Positions 1 to 6,736 of a stretch of DNA of 11,424 nucleotides are shown piece by piece. Made by a program: the position numbers and the translations under genes. Each line of letters begins with the position of its first letter. Positions within the stretch are counted from its first letter, which is position 1. This stretch comes from an uncultured Fretibacterium sp. (GTDB taxonomy: Bacteria > Synergistota > Synergistia > Synergistales > Aminobacteriaceae). The notes under the pieces are model-generated. The model was given only the letters and a program-made list of their open reading frames with translations. It made no database searches and was not told the origin of the DNA. The stretch spans positions 1 to 11,424 of the forward strand of contig CALAUZ010000055.1 of assembly GCA_937892105.1 (NCBI GenBank), given 5' to 3'.

Positions 1-1437
1 CCGGTTCTCAAGGCATTAAAATCAGAAATCAAAGCCTATCTCGATTGGGCACAGCCGAAACTTGACGCTGGAACTCCAGAAAATCAGCTTACTTTGTTCT
101 CGACTCTTAATCTTCATATTTTCCAGACTTATTACGGCGGTTTAAGACAGAGTGCAGACAAATCTCAGTGGATTTACGGCGATGTCGCTCTCGTTAAACA
201 GTTCATCGAAGGAGCTCAGGGACTCAAAGAATGGCTCGAAGCAATGGGCGCGACTTTCCGTGAAGACACTCAGCCGACGTTAATCGGTGCTTTATGGTAT
301 CGCGAAAACGAATTTATCGGAGCTAACGTTGACACCAACGGCGACGGCACTGCTGAAAATTATCCCGGACGCTGGGGAACTTATTTCAAAGCTCCAGTAA
401 CTTCGTTCTTAAAAGCAAACAAAGAAAATAATATTATGCTCAGGACTTCAGTCAGCGAGTTAATAAAAGACGACGGCAGAGTCGTGGGCGTTAAGGCAAA
501 ACGTTATGACGGCACTGAAATCACGGCTTACGCTTCAAAGGGCGTAATTCTCGCGACGGGCGGTTATGCCGCGAACATCAAAAAAGTTCTCGAAGAAAAC
601 GTTTACTGGTCGAACGAATATTTATCGCTTTCAACAAAGACTACGAACCGTTCATCTTTGCAGGGCGATGGAATCACGATGGCTCAGGTTGCCGGTGCTG
701 ATGTTACGGGAATGGGCTTCACTCAGTTAATGCCGATTTCATGGATCGATAACGGAAATTTAGCTTTCGGCGGCGGAAATTATGCCTGCTGGATTAACCC
801 GAATAACGGACACAGGTTTGTTGACGAGGGGTCAGAACGTGATGTTTTGTCGCTTGCAGAGTTCAAGAACGGAATGGATTACAAGGGCAGCAAGGGAGTA
901 TTCCTTGAGTTCTATAACGTTGAACAGAAGATGCCGGCACCTACTCAGCTTCCTGAGACCGGCGATTATCCCGGACGTTACTACAGGCGCAAGATTTCGG
1001 AACTTGCCCCGCTCTTCCAGGAACTTGGAGTTAAGGCAGACCCGAAAGTTGTTGAGGAGACAATCAGGGCATACGACAAGGCAGTAATGACTGGCAGCGA
1101 TTTCCCTGATGTCGGCAAGGCTATAGCGTCCCGTACAGTCGGTAACGTTCAGAGGAACCCTGACGGAAGCTACAACCTTGACACCTACGATCTCGACAAC
1201 ACCATAATGACGATAAGGCTTATGGCACCCAGCACACATCACACAATGGGCGGCATTAAGGTTGATGAGGGAAGGCACGTTCTCACAGGGACAGGCAGGA
1301 TAATTCCGGGACTTTACGCTGCTGGCGAGGTTACGGGAGGTATTCACGGCGGTAACAGGCTTGGCGGCAATGCGATAACGGAAATATTTGTGTCGGGAAG
1401 AATTGCTGCTCAGACACTTAATGCTGAGAACAAGTAA
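1..1437 (+). CDS. FAD-dependent fumarate/urocanate reductase-type flavoprotein, 5' end outside window
   Basis: The reading frame is open from the first base, so this is the 3' portion (478 codons) of a longer gene; the N-terminal dinucleotide-binding motif and any signal peptide lie outside the window. The visible part is the capping and C-terminal FAD-binding region of the fumarate reductase/flavocytochrome c/succinate dehydrogenase flavoprotein family. The substrate-binding and catalytic positions of that family can be seen: Arg at 838-840 in DEGSERD, the histidine pair in THHTMGGI (1237-1242), and Arg at 1357-1359 in HGGNRLGGNA. The FAD-contacting stretch GLYAAGEVTGG precedes the last motif. 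By family knowledge these enzymes reduce fumarate, urocanate or related enoates as terminal electron acceptors, often outside the cytoplasm; the substrate here cannot be told. Synonymous codon use changes near position 800: TTA leucine is common before it and absent after it, while AGG arginine becomes dominant after it. An intrinsic terminator follows directly. Family assignment is secure; substrate is open. Confidence 0.9.
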   Translation, partial: PVLKALKSEIKAYLDWAQPKLDAGTPENQLTLFSTLNLHIFQTYYGGLRQSADKSQWIYGDVALVKQFIEGAQGLKEWLEAMGATFREDTQPTLIGALWYRENEFIGANVDTNGDGTAENYPGRWGTYFKAPVTSFLKANKENNIMLRTSVSELIKDDGRVVGVKAKRYDGTEITAYASKGVILATGGYAANIKKVLEENVYWSNEYLSLSTKTTNRSSLQGDGITMAQVAGADVTGMGFTQLMPISWIDNGNLAFGGGNYACWINPNNGHRFVDEGSERDVLSLAEFKNGMDYKGSKGVFLEFYNVEQKMPAPTQLPETGDYPGRYYRRKISELAPLFQELGVKADPKVVEETIRAYDKAVMTGSDFPDVGKAIASRTVGNVQRNPDGSYNLDTYDLDNTIMTIRLMAPSTHHTMGGIKVDEGRHVLTGTGRIIPGLYAAGEVTGGIHGGNRLGGNAITEIFVSGRIAAQTLNAENK

Positions 1438-1452
1438 TATTTGTAGTTGCTG

Positions 1453-1483
1453 AAGCGGTCTAAAGTTTTGAGGCCGCTTTTTT
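1453..1483 (+). terminator. Rho-independent terminator after the flavoprotein gene
   Basis: An 8-bp stem, AAGCGGTC (1453-1460) with GGCCGCTT (1472-1479), has one T-G wobble and an 11-base loop, and its 3' arm runs into six T residues (1478-1483). It starts 15 bases after the TAA stop and separates the flavoprotein gene from cysS. Confidence 0.85.
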
Positions 1484-1543
1484 CATGCCTGTTTAGTGTA
1501 AAATATTCTGCAAAATTTGTTCCATGAAAGGAAATGAAACATT

Positions 1544-2977
1544 TTGAGCTTAGTGCTGTTCAACGACTTGACCCGAAAAAAGGAAACTTTCACCCCGATA
1601 GAGCCGGGAAAAGTCAGGTTCTACTCATGCGGCCCTACAGTATATGACTTCTTTCACATAGGCAACGCAAGACCATTCATCGTGTTTGACGTGCTTAGAC
1701 GCTGGCTTGAACACGAAGGTTACACGGTAAAATTCGTGCAGAACTTCACGGATATTGACGACAAAATGATACACCGCGCCCACAGAGAAGGAATTACAGT
1801 ATCGGAACTCGCTGAAAAATTCATAGCTGAATACAACAAGGACGCTGACGCATTGGGCATACACAGACCCTATGCAGCTCCGCGCGCAACAGAGCATATT
1901 CCCGAAATCATAGCCACGATTGAACGCATAATCGCTAACGGCCATGCATACGTTTCAGAAGGTGATGTCTATTTCGACATAAGGAGCTGGCCCAAATATG
2001 GCAGCCTTTGCAAACAGAACCTCGAAGACATGGAAGCAGGTGCAAGGGTTGAACCAGGCGAAAAGAAGCGCGACCCTCTGGACTTTGCCTTATGGAAAGC
2101 GGAAAAGCCCGGCGAACCTTCATGGGAAAGTCCGTGGGGTAAAGGCAGACCCGGCTGGCACATAGAATGCTCGGCCATGTCGTCAAAATATCTCGGCGAG
2201 AACATCGACATACATTCGGGAGGTGTTGACCTCATGTTCCCTCACCATGAGAACGAGGCAGCACAGAGCGAGGCGGCTTCAGGTTCAGGAAAACCTTTCG
2301 TGAACTACTGGCTTCACAACGGCTTCCTGTTAATCGACAGCGAGAAGATGGCAAAATCTCTTGGGAATTTCGTTACGGCAAGGGACGCTCTGAAACAATA
2401 CCCTCCGTTAGCAATAAGATTTTTCATGTTGAGCGCACACTACAGAAGCCCCATCAATTTCAGCCGTGAATCCCTCGAACAGTCGGCAGCAGGAGTTGAA
2501 CGCCTCAGGAATTGCCGAAGTGATTTGGACTTTGCCGCAAAGACACGCAGAAATGACGGTTCAGACTTTGACGTTGCAAAATACAGGTCAGAGCTTGAGG
2601 AGCTTCACACGAAATTCGCGGACGCAATGAATGATGACTTCAACACTGCCGCCGCAATGGGAATATTATTCGATGTCGTATATGCCATAAACACCAGCCT
2701 GAAAGAAAATGCTACATTGCCCGGAGATTTCTTCACGCTCTCAAAGGAAGCACTGAATGAGTATGACAATATTTTGGGAGTAATCGGCAAAGATGACGCA
2801 GAAAGTGGGAATGACAGCGAGGCAGCAGAGATTGAAGGTCTTATTCAGGAGCGTGCAGAAGCGAGAAAGGCAAAGAATTTTGCGCGTTCTGATGAGATAA
2901 GGGATTTTCTCAAATCACGGGGAATTGTCCTTGAAGACACCCCGCAAGGTACGAAATGGAAGAGGGAACTGGGTTAA
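1544..2977 (+). CDS. cysS: Cysteinyl-tRNA synthetase
   Basis: This class I aminoacyl-tRNA synthetase charges tRNA-Cys with cysteine using ATP in the cytoplasm. The 477-residue length is normal for bacterial CysRS. The HIGH signature appears as HIGN at residues 38-41 and the KMSKS loop as KMAKS at 268-272. The four zinc ligands that select cysteine are all present: Cys29, Cys209, His234 and Glu238. The C-terminal region carries the usual helical tRNA-binding domain, ending in the family-typical ARKAKNFARSDEIRD segment and a short basic tail. The start is a TTG at 1544; AAGGA about 11 bases upstream serves as ribosome binding site. A nearby ATG at 1534 is out of frame, so TTG is the best choice. 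The MFS transporter gene begins 3 bases after the stop, so the two are probably cotranscribed. Confidence 0.97.
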   Translation: MSLVLFNDLTRKKETFTPIEPGKVRFYSCGPTVYDFFHIGNARPFIVFDVLRRWLEHEGYTVKFVQNFTDIDDKMIHRAHREGITVSELAEKFIAEYNKDADALGIHRPYAAPRATEHIPEIIATIERIIANGHAYVSEGDVYFDIRSWPKYGSLCKQNLEDMEAGARVEPGEKKRDPLDFALWKAEKPGEPSWESPWGKGRPGWHIECSAMSSKYLGENIDIHSGGVDLMFPHHENEAAQSEAASGSGKPFVNYWLHNGFLLIDSEKMAKSLGNFVTARDALKQYPPLAIRFFMLSAHYRSPINFSRESLEQSAAGVERLRNCRSDLDFAAKTRRNDGSDFDVAKYRSELEELHTKFADAMNDDFNTAAAMGILFDVVYAINTSLKENATLPGDFFTLSKEALNEYDNILGVIGKDDAESGNDSEAAEIEGLIQERAEARKAKNFARSDEIRDFLKSRGIVLEDTPQGTKWKRELG

Positions 2978-2980
2978 GAG

Positions 2981-4240
2981 ATGTTGAAATTATTATTTGT
3001 GCGAAGGTTTATGCCCTTGTTCATTACGCAATTTCTAGGGGCATTCAACGATAACTTTTTCAAGAGCGCGTTAATGATGTTGATAACATACAGGCTTGGT
3101 GATGCGGCAGGGGTTGACTCACGAATACTCGTAAATGCCGCAGCAGGGGTATTCATACTTCCGTTCTTTGTATTTGCACCTACAGCCTCAGATTTGGCCG
3201 ACAAATACGATCGTTCGGACTTAATGCGCTGGGTAAAGTTTGCAGAAATTGTTGTGATGTCTGGGGCAGCATTGGGCTTCTGGCTCGGAAATGTCTGGCT
3301 CTTGATGGCCGTATTGTTCCTGATGGGTGCGCAGTCAGCGTTCTTTTCGCCGGCAAAATACAGCATACTCCCTCAACACCTGAAGGAGGACGAACTTATT
3401 GCAGGCAACGGACTAATCCAGATGGGAACATACCTTGCAATTCTCACTGGAACGATAGCGGGCGGATTGATGATTTTGCGCGAGAACGGAATATATTGGG
3501 TAGGAGGTCTTGCGGTAACGATTGCGGCATTAGGCTGGCTTTTCTCAATGTTCATTCCGCCAACAAAACCCATTGATCCATCACGCGAAGTGTCATTCAG
3601 AATTGTAAAACGTACAAAGGAAATGTTCAGCGAAGTCTACCCAATGCGGAAAGTTTTTGGCTCAATGATGGCGATTTCGTGGTTCTGGCTTGTCGGGTCA
3701 GTGTTTCTGGCACAGTTCCCGACGTATTCACGGCTAATTCTTGGGACTGATGAGAGTGTTGCGACGGCATTTCTTGCGATATTCTCGTGCGGAATAGGGA
3801 TAGGCTCAATGTTCTGCGACACTATACTGAAGGGCAAAGTTACGGCAAAATACGTTCCTGCTGCTGCCTACGGTATAGCGATTGCGAGTGTGTTATTGTG
3901 GTACGTCAGCAACAGGCCGCCAGTTCCGGAAGGTACCCCGATTATTGGAGCGTGGGAGTTCTTCAGCCGTCCAGAAAACTTCATGATTACGGCGTGCCTT
4001 TTCGTGATAGCGTTCTGCGGCGGACTGTACATTGTTCCGCTGTATGCTGTAATGCAGACTGAGGCGGGCGAAAAGGTATCGGGTGTTATTGCCTGCTCGA
4101 ACATCACAGACTCAATCTTCATGGCTGTTGCGGCTGTTATGGCGAGTGTGTTGATTTCGTGGGGGATAAGCATTCCGCAGTTGTTCCTGACGATGGGGCC
4201 GACTACGTTTATTGTAGGGCTTCTTGTGGGACTGATATAG
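2981..4240 (+). CDS. LplT-like major facilitator transporter
   Basis: This is a 419-residue polytopic membrane protein with about twelve hydrophobic segments. The N-terminal motif QFLGAFNDNFFK (residues 17-28) is typical of the LplT group and of the MFS half of fused Aas proteins. These flip lysophospholipids across the inner membrane for reacylation. The sequences SDLADKYDRSDLMRW (about 70-84) and FFSPAKYSILP (about 121-131) match the loop regions of that group. LplT usually works with, or is fused to, an acyltransferase/acyl-ACP synthetase; no such gene follows here. The protein stops immediately after its last hydrophobic segment (GLLVGLI), with no cytoplasmic tail. The ATG lies 3 bases after the cysS stop, and GAGGG inside the cysS 3' end may serve as ribosome binding site, which suggests translational coupling. 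MFS membership is certain; lysophospholipid transport is inference. Confidence 0.85.
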   Translation: MLKLLFVRRFMPLFITQFLGAFNDNFFKSALMMLITYRLGDAAGVDSRILVNAAAGVFILPFFVFAPTASDLADKYDRSDLMRWVKFAEIVVMSGAALGFWLGNVWLLMAVLFLMGAQSAFFSPAKYSILPQHLKEDELIAGNGLIQMGTYLAILTGTIAGGLMILRENGIYWVGGLAVTIAALGWLFSMFIPPTKPIDPSREVSFRIVKRTKEMFSEVYPMRKVFGSMMAISWFWLVGSVFLAQFPTYSRLILGTDESVATAFLAIFSCGIGIGSMFCDTILKGKVTAKYVPAAAYGIAIASVLLWYVSNRPPVPEGTPIIGAWEFFSRPENFMITACLFVIAFCGGLYIVPLYAVMQTEAGEKVSGVIACSNITDSIFMAVAAVMASVLISWGISIPQLFLTMGPTTFIVGLLVGLI

Positions 4241-4250
4241 AGTGTAAGAT

Positions 4251-4280
4251 ATGCCCTGTCTTTTTGCAATGGCAGGTCAT
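4251..4280. other. Imperfect hairpin downstream of the MFS gene
   Basis: ATGCCCTGTC (4251-4260) and GGCAGGTCAT (4271-4280) form a 10-position stem with one C-T mismatch and one T-G wobble around a 10-base loop. No T run follows on either strand, so it is not a standard intrinsic terminator. It may end or process the cysS-MFS transcript, but this is unproven. Confidence 0.4.
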
Positions 4281-4385
4281 AATAAACTCATAACCCATAA
4301 CGAACGTAGACTTCATCATATGCGTGCATTAAACCTGATGTAAGACTGTAAAATTATGTTATCTCACGAACTGGAGGGATAATTT

Positions 4386-4835
4386 TTGCCTTATACGATA
4401 AAAGACATGTCAGAACTTACCGGACTTCCGGCCTCAACACTGAGATATTACGACAAGCAGGGACTTCTGCCAAACCTGAAACGCGACGGCAATAATATTC
4501 GCATTTTCACGGACGAGGATTACAGCCACTTGCGCCTGATTGACTGCCTGAAACGCTCCGGACTTTCGATTAAGGACATAAGGAAGTTCATAGACATGGC
4601 CGGAAAAGAAGGGGCATTAACGGGAAGACTTGAGATATTCAGAAAGAGAAGAGAGATACTCAAACAGGAACTTGAAAACTTGGAGGGAGTTCTTGACGTT
4701 ATCGAGTATAAATGCTGGTACTACGAGAGAGCTTGCGAGGCTGGAACGGAAGACGTTGTGAAGGGTTTAACGCCTTCCGAAATTCCTGAACAGTACAGAA
4801 ACGCAAAAAAACATCTTCATTTCACTAAACGCTAG
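4386..4835 (+). CDS. MerR-family transcriptional regulator
   Basis: This is a 149-residue DNA-binding regulator. The N-terminal winged helix-turn-helix is plain: YTIKDMSELTGLPASTLRYYDKQGLLP (residues 3-29), then the wing with NNIRIFTDEDYSHLRLIDCLKRSGLS. A long predicted coiled-coil dimerisation helix follows (about 85-115). The C-terminus holds two cysteines (YKCWYYERACEAG) but not the metal-binding loop of MerR or ZntR, so the effector is unknown. The start is TTG at 4386, with GGAGGG (4373-4378) seven bases upstream; no in-frame ATG would keep the helix-turn-helix intact. The 145-base gap before it holds a hairpin and a TAAAAT at 4349-4354 that could be a -10 box, without a convincing -35. 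It converges on the nitroreductase gene with a 4-base overlap of stop codons, so it may regulate the neighbouring peptide cassette, which is inference. Confidence 0.9.
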   Translation: MPYTIKDMSELTGLPASTLRYYDKQGLLPNLKRDGNNIRIFTDEDYSHLRLIDCLKRSGLSIKDIRKFIDMAGKEGALTGRLEIFRKRREILKQELENLEGVLDVIEYKCWYYERACEAGTEDVVKGLTPSEIPEQYRNAKKHLHFTKR

Positions 4836-5410
4836 TCTATAATCCTGGATCTTCCTTCATGAAGTTTCTTGGGGGAAGGTTCAGGCCCGTCAATATATCC
4901 CAGAAGTACAAAACATCTCGCCGTATAACCTTCAGGTATCTCCCACTGTTCCAGAAATTTCCTGCCTTCAGGATTGTCAAACGTCTCCTCTCCGCGTGCA
5001 ATAATGCATGACGAAATTCCCAGTGATTTCGCCGCAATAATCATGTTCTCAGCACAGCAGAACGCGTCCGCAACACTGTACAGGAAGTTCTCAGGCCCGA
5101 AAATCACGCACACTGAAGGCGCACCGTAAAACCCGCTCTTTATTGCTGGGTCGTCAATAATGCTTGGCTGTTCTTCAGAAACATAGCTTCCTAGAAGTGC
5201 TGACCTGTCGAATTTCGCAATGTTCAGCTTCCCGATTTTCTCCGAAAGTTCAGCATTGTGTATACCAACTATCACGCTTCCCTGCCGTCCTCCCGCATTT
5301 GGTGCGCGAAGCCCAGCCTCAATAATTGTTTCGAGGTCTTCACGGCTTATCTGCTTATTCTGGTATTTCCTGACTGAATGCCTCGTTCTTATTGCTTCCA
5401 TTACTTCCAT
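4832..5410 (-). CDS. Nitroreductase-family flavoprotein, last gene of peptide cassette
   Basis: This is a 192-residue FMN-dependent nitroreductase-fold protein. The N-terminal FMN-phosphate motif is IRTRHSVRKY (residues 7-16). APNAGGRQ (about 37-44) and the closing GYIDGPEPSPKKLHEGRSRII (about 171-191) are characteristic of small nitroreductases related to NfsA/NfnB-like and FMN-reductase-like proteins. Family members move electrons from NAD(P)H to quinones, nitro groups or enones, and relatives in peptide natural-product clusters oxidise azolines or desaturate residues. The ATG lies 3 bases after the stop of the radical SAM gene, preceded by AAGGAGA, so the two are one transcription unit. 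The stop codon overlaps the convergent MerR stop. A peptide-tailoring or redox-partner role is inferred from position only; a free-standing detoxifying reductase is the alternative. Confidence 0.9.
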   Translation of the reverse strand: MEVMEAIRTRHSVRKYQNKQISREDLETIIEAGLRAPNAGGRQGSVIVGIHNAELSEKIGKLNIAKFDRSALLGSYVSEEQPSIIDDPAIKSGFYGAPSVCVIFGPENFLYSVADAFCCAENMIIAAKSLGISSCIIARGEETFDNPEGRKFLEQWEIPEGYTARCFVLLGYIDGPEPSPKKLHEGRSRIID

Positions 5411-5413
5411 AAT

Positions 5414-6490
5414 TTATATCTCCTTCCAGCATTGCGGATCTTCAGCGTAAAAATCTCCGTATGTTCCTTTCGCAACAGCAGGGCAGCCGCGACAATAAGG
5501 CAGAAGTTCACACTTTGAGCATTTTGCAAAAGAGCCGTATTCCCTGTAACTCTCCATTTCGTTAAGCCATATGTCCGATAGTTTTTGCGTTAAAGCATTG
5601 CCGGCCTTGCTGTCCTTCACACGCCTGCAAGCATAGACATCGCCTGACGGAAGAATTGTAATATGTCCCTTTCCGCAATTACAGCCTGAGTATATCATGC
5701 CTTTCTCCGCGTCATCGGGTATCGTGAACCTTCCGGCCTCGTATTCGTAGAGCGTCCATAGATGGTCTTTGCGGTCAAAATATGTCCGGCAACCCTGAGC
5801 CTCGTACTCCCTGAATTTCACATCACATACGCCGAGAAACTTCCTGTATTCCTGCGGAGTTATCCCATTCTCAATCCCCGAACCTGTAGGGCAGTACCGC
5901 GCAAATGAATACACTTCCGCTTCATGTTGTACAACTTCATCAATAACGCCGGGAATTTCGTGAATGTTAATCCCTGAGACTGTTGACATTATTACGGAGC
6001 ATATTCCTGCCTCGTTGATGGTTCTGATTTTCGCGAAGGTAGCGTCATATGAGCCTGGCTTCCTGAAATAGTCGTGAGTTTCCATGAGACCGTCGATTGA
6101 GAGCTGGTACTTCTCACAGCCAAGAGACTTCAAGCGTCTGCATGTCTCACCGTCAATGTGAAAAGGGTTGCCCAGTATTGAGAAGCCTATGCTGTTTGTG
6201 CTAAGGGTTTCGAGAAGTTCCCAGAAGCATGGGTGAAGTATCGGGTCTCCTCCCGTGATGTAGAAGTACGGAACGCGCTCGAACGTCCGGCAGAAATCGA
6301 GGCAGTTCGCGAAAATAGTATGTATTTCTTCACGGCTGACTGCTTTGGGAATATGAGTGTTGCTTCCTGAGTATATATAGCAGTGCCGGCATCTCTGGTC
6401 GCAATTATCGGTTATGTGCCATTGGAACGAAAAATATCGCATTAGGTCATAAATATACCCCGCCTGAATTGACGGGGCATTGTGTGTCAT
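5414..6490 (-). CDS. Radical SAM/SPASM peptide maturase
   Basis: This is a 358-residue radical S-adenosylmethionine enzyme. The cluster-binding CxxxCxxC is Cys30, Cys34 and Cys37 (CDQRCRHC), followed by the YITGGDPILHP segment (about 98-108) that matches the GGEP motif of the family. The C-terminus is a SPASM domain with auxiliary cluster ligands: Cys270, Cys272, Cys288 (in LPSGDVYAC), then Cys324, Cys327, Cys333, Cys336 and Cys354. The spacing CX2CX5CX2C is slightly shorter at its last step than the usual CX2CX5CX3C. SPASM enzymes typically install thioether or carbon-carbon links in ribosomal peptides. The gene starts 9 bases after the stop of a 37-residue SCGG-repeat peptide gene on the same strand, which is its obvious candidate substrate. 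The nitroreductase gene follows by 3 bases. I see no recognisable N-terminal PqqD-like peptide-recognition domain. The chemistry performed cannot be read from the sequence. Confidence 0.93.
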   Translation of the reverse strand: MTHNAPSIQAGYIYDLMRYFSFQWHITDNCDQRCRHCYIYSGSNTHIPKAVSREEIHTIFANCLDFCRTFERVPYFYITGGDPILHPCFWELLETLSTNSIGFSILGNPFHIDGETCRRLKSLGCEKYQLSIDGLMETHDYFRKPGSYDATFAKIRTINEAGICSVIMSTVSGINIHEIPGVIDEVVQHEAEVYSFARYCPTGSGIENGITPQEYRKFLGVCDVKFREYEAQGCRTYFDRKDHLWTLYEYEAGRFTIPDDAEKGMIYSGCNCGKGHITILPSGDVYACRRVKDSKAGNALTQKLSDIWLNEMESYREYGSFAKCSKCELLPYCRGCPAVAKGTYGDFYAEDPQCWKEI

Positions 6491-6499
6491 TGGATTACG

Positions 6500-6613
6500 C
6501 TACTTCTTCTCGCCGCCGCATGATGACGGTTTTGTCCCTCCGCAGGAAGATGGCTTCTCTCCTCCGCATGATGATGACTTGCTTCCCCAATCCGCTAAAT
6601 CTTTAAGTGCCAT
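6500..6613 (-). CDS. Small SCGG-repeat precursor peptide (candidate RiPP substrate)
   Basis: A 37-residue ORF starts with ATG at 6613 behind an excellent Shine-Dalgarno, AGGAGG (complement of 6623-6628). A short leader, MALKDLADWGSK, is followed by three near-identical eight-residue units: SSCGGEKP, SSCGGTKP and SSCGGEKK. Cysteines lie at residues 16, 24 and 32. The DNA of the three units differs at many third positions (for example GGAGGA, GGAGGG and GGCGGC for the Gly pairs), so the repeat is kept at the protein level. The radical SAM/SPASM gene follows after 9 bases. Regular Cys-Gly units beside a SPASM enzyme resemble what I remember as ACGX-repeat and CXXX-repeat peptide/maturase pairs, although here the cysteine period is eight, not four. 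The leader has no double-glycine export site and no hydrophobic signal, and no exporter is next to it. The product is presumably a cysteine-linked peptide; this is inference. Confidence 0.85.
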   Translation of the reverse strand: MALKDLADWGSKSSSCGGEKPSSCGGTKPSSCGGEKK

Positions 6614-6647
6614 TGTACTTTGCCTCCTGTTATTGTGATTTTGTGTA

Positions 6648-6676
6648 ATGATACGGGGTTATTCGTTTTCGCGCAA
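6648..6676 (-). promoter_or_regulatory. Promoter of the peptide/radical SAM/nitroreductase operon
   Basis: On the minus strand TTGCGC (complement of 6671-6676) and TATCAT (complement of 6648-6653) are separated by exactly 17 bases, a good sigma-70-type match. The start of transcription would fall near 6641, leaving a leader of about 28 bases that includes the AGGAGG ribosome binding site of the peptide gene. Confidence 0.6.
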
Positions 6677-6699
6677 GAACGCACAAAATTGTAACCAGT

Positions 6700-6735
6700 A
6701 TGTGAAATTCTTGAAGGGCGTTATAATTCTCACAT
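6700..6735 (+). promoter_or_regulatory. HxlR promoter -10 and flanking dyad, candidate operator
   Basis: A perfect TATAAT (6722-6727) lies ten bases upstream of the HxlR ATG at 6737 but has no convincing -35. It sits inside an inverted repeat, ATGTGA (6700-6705) and TCACAT (6730-6735), each arm also followed inward by AATT at a slightly different offset. The arrangement suits an operator for autorepression. If the TATAAT is the true -10, transcription would begin within a few bases of the ATG and the mRNA would be nearly leaderless, which agrees with the absence of a Shine-Dalgarno. Confidence 0.5.
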
Positions 6736-6736
6736 T

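Noticed and set aside
832..1347. 171-codon open frame on the minus strand inside the flavoprotein gene
   Set aside because: It is antisense to a highly conserved coding region, has a protein composition without recognisable motifs and no ribosome binding site; it is a shadow frame.
4251..4280. Hairpin after the MFS gene as an intrinsic terminator
   Set aside because: No T run on either strand; listed as an undefined hairpin instead.
6495..6613. The tandem SCGG-coding DNA read as a CRISPR-like or simple nucleotide repeat
   Set aside because: The units differ at many synonymous positions and keep only the amino acids, and the units abut without spacers.
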